Shown here piece after piece: positions 61,275 through 64,000 of a stretch of DNA of 64,000 nucleotides. The stretch's first letter is position 1, and each line of letters begins with the position of its first letter. This DNA is from GCA-003244245 sp963822695 (GTDB taxonomy: Bacteria; Actinomycetota; Actinomycetes; Mycobacteriales; Pseudonocardiaceae): contig CAWGJH010000017.1 of the NCBI GenBank assembly GCA_963822695.1, positions 69,810 to 133,809 of the forward strand, given 5' to 3'. A program made the position numbers and the translations under genes. The notes under the pieces were generated by a model. That model saw only the letters and a list, made by a program, of their open reading frames with translations, had not been told where the DNA came from and ran no database searches.

Positions 61275-61658
61275 GTGTCAGCCTCTGATCATGCGCGACA
61301 GCTTGCACTGACCGCGGCGAACGCGGCGGCGGGCAAGAAGGCGCACAACGTCACCCTGCTCGACGTGTCCGAGCAGTTGGTGATCACAGACTGTTTTGTC
61401 ATCGCTTCGGCGCCCAACGAGCGCCAGGTCCAGGCCATTGTGGATGCCGTTGAGGAGCGGATGGCGGCCGCTGGAAGCAAGCCGGTTCGCCGCGAGGGCG
61501 CTCGCGAGGGGCGCTGGGTGCTGCTGGATTTCGTCAACGTTGTCGTGCACGTGCAGCATGCCGAGGAGCGTTCTTTCTACGGCCTTGAGCGGCTGTGGAA
61601 GGACTGCCCGACAATCCCGTTCGAAGCTGACGCCTCCGAGGTGGACGAATCGGGGTGA
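61275..61658 (+). CDS. rsfS: ribosomal silencing factor RsfS
   Basis: 127 residues from GTG 61275 with AAGGAG upstream. DUF143 motifs: ALTAANAAAGKKAHNVTLLD, ITDCFVIASAPNERQVQAIV, WVLLDFVNVVVHVQHAEERS and FYGLERLWKDCP. It binds L14 and blocks subunit joining in starvation. Normally directly after nadD. The stop overlaps the next start. Confidence 0.96.
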   Translation: MSASDHARQLALTAANAAAGKKAHNVTLLDVSEQLVITDCFVIASAPNERQVQAIVDAVEERMAAAGSKPVRREGAREGRWVLLDFVNVVVHVQHAEERSFYGLERLWKDCPTIPFEADASEVDESG

Positions 61659-62260
61659 CCCTGAAGCGGCTCGTGCTCTGGCGGCACGGCGAGAGCGACT
61701 ACAACGTGGCGCACCGGATGCAGGGTCAGATTGACTCGCAGTTGACCGCAACTGGCCTCGGCCAGGCTCGACGGGCGGCCCGTTTGCTCGCTGAGTTGAA
61801 GCCGGAGGTACTCATGACCTCTGATCTGTCCCGCGCCGGGGACACCGCGGCAGCGCTTGCCGCCGAGACCGGGATGCCGCTGTGGGTCGACAAGCGGCTT
61901 CGGGAAACTCATCTCGGGACGTGGCAGGGTCTGACCCATGCTGAGGTGGAGGTGCGCTGGCCGGGTGGCATCCCGACCTGGCGGGAGAATCCAGAATGGG
62001 CCCCGCCCGGTGGCGAGACCAAGGTGGAAGTGGCCGGACGGGCCGCGCACGTGGTCGCCGAACTTGATGTGGCCGGTCACGGTAGCGCGGTGCTGTGCAC
62101 CCACGGCGGGCTGATCGCCGGTCTGACGCCGCTGCTGCTCGGTTTGCCGGTATCAGGCTGGCCGGTGTTCGGCGGGATCAGTAACTGCCACTGGACGGTG
62201 CTTGTTCGCCACGGTTCCGGCTGGCGGCTGGTCTCCTATAACACAGCCGCTCCCGTCTGA
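61655..62260 (+). CDS. histidine phosphatase, GpgP-like
   Basis: 201 residues from a GTG overlapping the rsfS stop. Phosphatase motif LVLWRHGESDYN with the catalytic His (about 11), MTSDLSRAGDTA, and the second His in VLCTHGGLIAGL. In mycobacteria the gene at this place (Rv2419c) is glucosyl-3-phosphoglycerate phosphatase, GpgP; synteny suggests the same, but the substrate is not proven by sequence. Confidence 0.85.
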   Translation: MTLKRLVLWRHGESDYNVAHRMQGQIDSQLTATGLGQARRAARLLAELKPEVLMTSDLSRAGDTAAALAAETGMPLWVDKRLRETHLGTWQGLTHAEVEVRWPGGIPTWRENPEWAPPGGETKVEVAGRAAHVVAELDVAGHGSAVLCTHGGLIAGLTPLLLGLPVSGWPVFGGISNCHWTVLVRHGSGWRLVSYNTAAPV

Positions 62261-62379
62261 GCGACGTTTCTAGGCTGTGGTGGTGCGGGCATCCCGACTT
62301 ATCCCCACCCACCCCTGTTGTCCACAGCTGGGAGTGTCGGCCATCGAAGTGAGCGGGGACATTGTCCTAGCGTCGCCCC

Positions 62380-63243
62380 GTGGCCCTGCTTCCCAGCTTC
62401 CCGTCCCTCGACACCGGTGGACCGCAGCGTGTCCGAACGCGGCTTGTGGCCCTGGGCGGTGTTCCCGGTCCACCGCTGGATCCCGGTGATCCAGCTGCCG
62501 GGCACGCCGCAGCCATCGACCCCATGCCCGGTGGGCCCCACCAGACCCACCTGGACGATGCGGACCATCTCCTCACCACATCGAAAGTAGGTCGGCTGGT
62601 CCAGCGTTGGGTGCCCGGATCGCTACGGGACGCTCGGTGGGAACCCGGACGGCCGGGAGCCCTGATTTTGTCGTTGGTTGCGGCTCTGGCTGCGGTGGTG
62701 GCCGCGGTCGGGGTGTGGTGGGAGCGCCCGGTGCCCGAACCAGCCCCGATCCTGCCGCTGGTCACCGCCACTGCGGCGAGGGCGTCATCAGCGCCACCAC
62801 CGCCTGGCCCAGCCCATGAGGTAGTGGTCAGCGTGGTAGGTCGGGTGGCCCACCCGGGTCTGGTCCGGCTACCCGACGGCACCCGGGTGGCTGACGCGCT
62901 GGCCGCGGTCGGCGGCGCTCTGCCCGGCACCGACCTGATGGACCTCAACATCGCCCGGCGGCTGTCCGACGGTGAGCAACTTCTGGTCGGTGTGGCACCA
63001 CCTCCAGGGCAGCCGGCCGGCAGCATGGCGTCAGGTACCTCCGGCGCGCCGCGGGTGGTCGATCTCAATGCGGCGACACTTGAGCAGCTTGACGGGCTAC
63101 CCGGCGTTGGCACGGTGACCGCCCAGCGGATTCTTGATTGGCGCGCCACGCACGGACGCTTCACGTCGGTGGATCAGCTCCGCGAGATAAGCGGTATCGG
63201 ACAGGCACGATTGGCCCACCTCAAGGGTCTGGTGCGGGTGTGA
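62380..63243 (+). CDS. comEA: ComEA-family DNA-binding protein
   Basis: 287 residues from GTG 62380. A long variable N-terminus, one membrane helix (about 89-108: ALILSLVAALAAVVAAVGVW), a Pro-rich linker, an SLBB domain (about 145-205, VVVSVVGRVAHPGLVRLPDG) and a C-terminal helix-hairpin-helix pair (VDLNAATLEQLDGLPGVGTV, FTSVDQLREISGIGQARL). ComEA binds DNA at the cell surface in competence; in actinobacteria the role is unproven. The stop overlaps the comEC start. Confidence 0.92.
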   Translation: MALLPSFPSLDTGGPQRVRTRLVALGGVPGPPLDPGDPAAGHAAAIDPMPGGPHQTHLDDADHLLTTSKVGRLVQRWVPGSLRDARWEPGRPGALILSLVAALAAVVAAVGVWWERPVPEPAPILPLVTATAARASSAPPPPGPAHEVVVSVVGRVAHPGLVRLPDGTRVADALAAVGGALPGTDLMDLNIARRLSDGEQLLVGVAPPPGQPAGSMASGTSGAPRVVDLNAATLEQLDGLPGVGTVTAQRILDWRATHGRFTSVDQLREISGIGQARLAHLKGLVRV

Positions 63244-64000
63244 CCGCCGATGGGGGAGTGCGCCATGACCTGCGCCTGGTGCCCGCCGCTCTCGTCGGCT
63301 GGGTTGTGGTGCTCTCCGGGCTTTATCTCGGGTCCTTGGTCGCTGCCGCGCTGGGCGTGGGGGGCTTGCTGATTGCCGGGGCTGCCGCGCTGCGTGGCCG
63401 TTCGGCAGTGGCGCTCGCGGTGGGCGGGGTGGCCGCCGCTCTGGCACTCGTGGTCGGCACGCAGGTCTGGCAGGTTGAGCATCATCCGGTGCGGGTGGCT
63501 GCCGAGCACGGTTCGATGGCGACCGTCGTGGTGCACGTGAGTGATGACCCGCGGGCGGTCGCCTCCCCGGGCTACGGCGGCCAGCAACCGCATCCTCAGC
63601 GAGTGGTAGTACACGCGGAACTCGAGGCTGCGGAAGTGGCTGGGCACCAGTGGCGGACCGGCGGTCGGGTAGTTCTCCTGGCACCGGCGCAGGGCTGGAC
63701 TGGGCTGCTGCCCGGTCAGCGGGTGCGGGCCACCGGGCTGCTCGCCGCATCCGACCGATCCGACCTGACGGTGGCCCTGTTGCAGGTGCGAGGTGGGCCG
63801 GAGGTGCTATCGCCGCCCACCGCGGTCCAACGGGGTGCCGAGCGGCTTCGGTCCGGGCTGCGGCGGGCGGCCGGGGTCCTCGATCCTGAGTCGGCCGGCC
63901 TGCTCCCCGCGCTGGTGGTGGGCGACACATCGGCGATGGTGCCTACTGTCGACGCGGAGTTCCGCGTCGCCGGGCTCACCCACCTCATCGCGGTGTCCGG
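63240..64000 (+). CDS. comEC: ComEC/Rec2-family protein, 5' part
   Basis: The frame starts with a GTG overlapping the comEA stop and is open to the window end (253 codons). Three hydrophobic segments near the start (LVPAALVGWVVVLSGLYLGS, LVAAALGVGGLLIAGAAAL, VALAVGGVAAALALVVGT) precede the DUF4131-like soluble domain with GGRVVLLAPAQGW, and LLPALVVGDTSAMVP with FRVAGLTHLIAVSG begins the ComEC transmembrane domain. The channel and beta-lactamase-like parts are beyond the window. Confidence 0.92.
   Translation, partial: MTADGGVRHDLRLVPAALVGWVVVLSGLYLGSLVAAALGVGGLLIAGAAALRGRSAVALAVGGVAAALALVVGTQVWQVEHHPVRVAAEHGSMATVVVHVSDDPRAVASPGYGGQQPHPQRVVVHAELEAAEVAGHQWRTGGRVVLLAPAQGWTGLLPGQRVRATGLLAASDRSDLTVALLQVRGGPEVLSPPTAVQRGAERLRSGLRRAAGVLDPESAGLLPALVVGDTSAMVPTVDAEFRVAGLTHLIAVS

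Overview
The window is high-GC actinomycete chromosome. Its housekeeping backbone matches the actinobacterial order tig-clpP1-clpP2-clpX-folC-DUF4233-ndk-...-rne-rplU-rpmA-obgE-proB-proA-nadD-rsfS-histidine phosphatase-comEA-comEC. The mix of genes (tandem ClpP, mycothiol-linked DsbA-like gene, integrative elements of the pSAM2 type) suggests a Pseudonocardiales-type organism. No rRNA or other taxon-defining gene is present, so the genus is open.

Region 1 (1-13738) is an integrated actinomycete integrative and conjugative element (AICE). It sits in the 3' end of a DsbA-like gene and is bounded by a 42-bp direct repeat (127-168 and 13697-13738, one mismatch). Its core is pra, a zinc-ribbon peptide, tra (FtsK-like), rep (RepSA-like), xis and int. 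Its cargo is an H-type-lectin-like protein, cutA and a duplicated XRE/TPR regulator. int and xis are open, but tra and rep each carry several frameshifts, so the element looks excision-competent at best and not self-transmissible.

Region 2 (13739-23150) is a decayed zone of broken methyltransferases, a TPR fragment and a broken LuxR-type ATPase. It also holds intact genes: a 55-residue Gly/His/Trp repeat peptide followed by a strong hairpin and a VioD-like flavin monooxygenase, a DUF5819-like plus HTTM membrane pair, an ECF sigma factor and a methyltransferase. The peptide-monooxygenase pair is the best candidate here for an undescribed modified-peptide system.

Region 3 (23152-45304) is the conserved core: protein folding and degradation (tig, clpP1P2, clpX), folate (folC), nucleotides (ndk), an ABC-2 exporter, the radical-SAM pair TIGR03960/TIGR03936, RNase E/G, ribosomal proteins L21 and L27 with Obg, proline synthesis (proB, proA) and NAD synthesis (nadD). 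A membrane-anchored 53-residue-repeat protein lies between proA and nadD on the opposite strand.

Region 4 (45305-61274) is a 16-kb insertion zone between nadD and rsfS, built from successive element remnants. It contains a tra/int deletion fusion, a pra operon remnant and two attachment scars with the same arm layout around a tRNA-Gly(TCC) core, one carrying a real tRNA 3' half. It also has an Mrr-like nuclease beside a type ISP restriction-modification remnant, a broken IS4-type transposase, a MITE-like element and an ECF sigma fused to an AcoR-type GAF sensor. Two modular regulators share upstream DNA, a TTG start and an N-terminal domain but have different C-terminal domains (Nudix-like or DUF5919/PLD-like).

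Region 5 (61275-64000) returns to the backbone: rsfS, a histidine phosphatase, comEA and the start of comEC.
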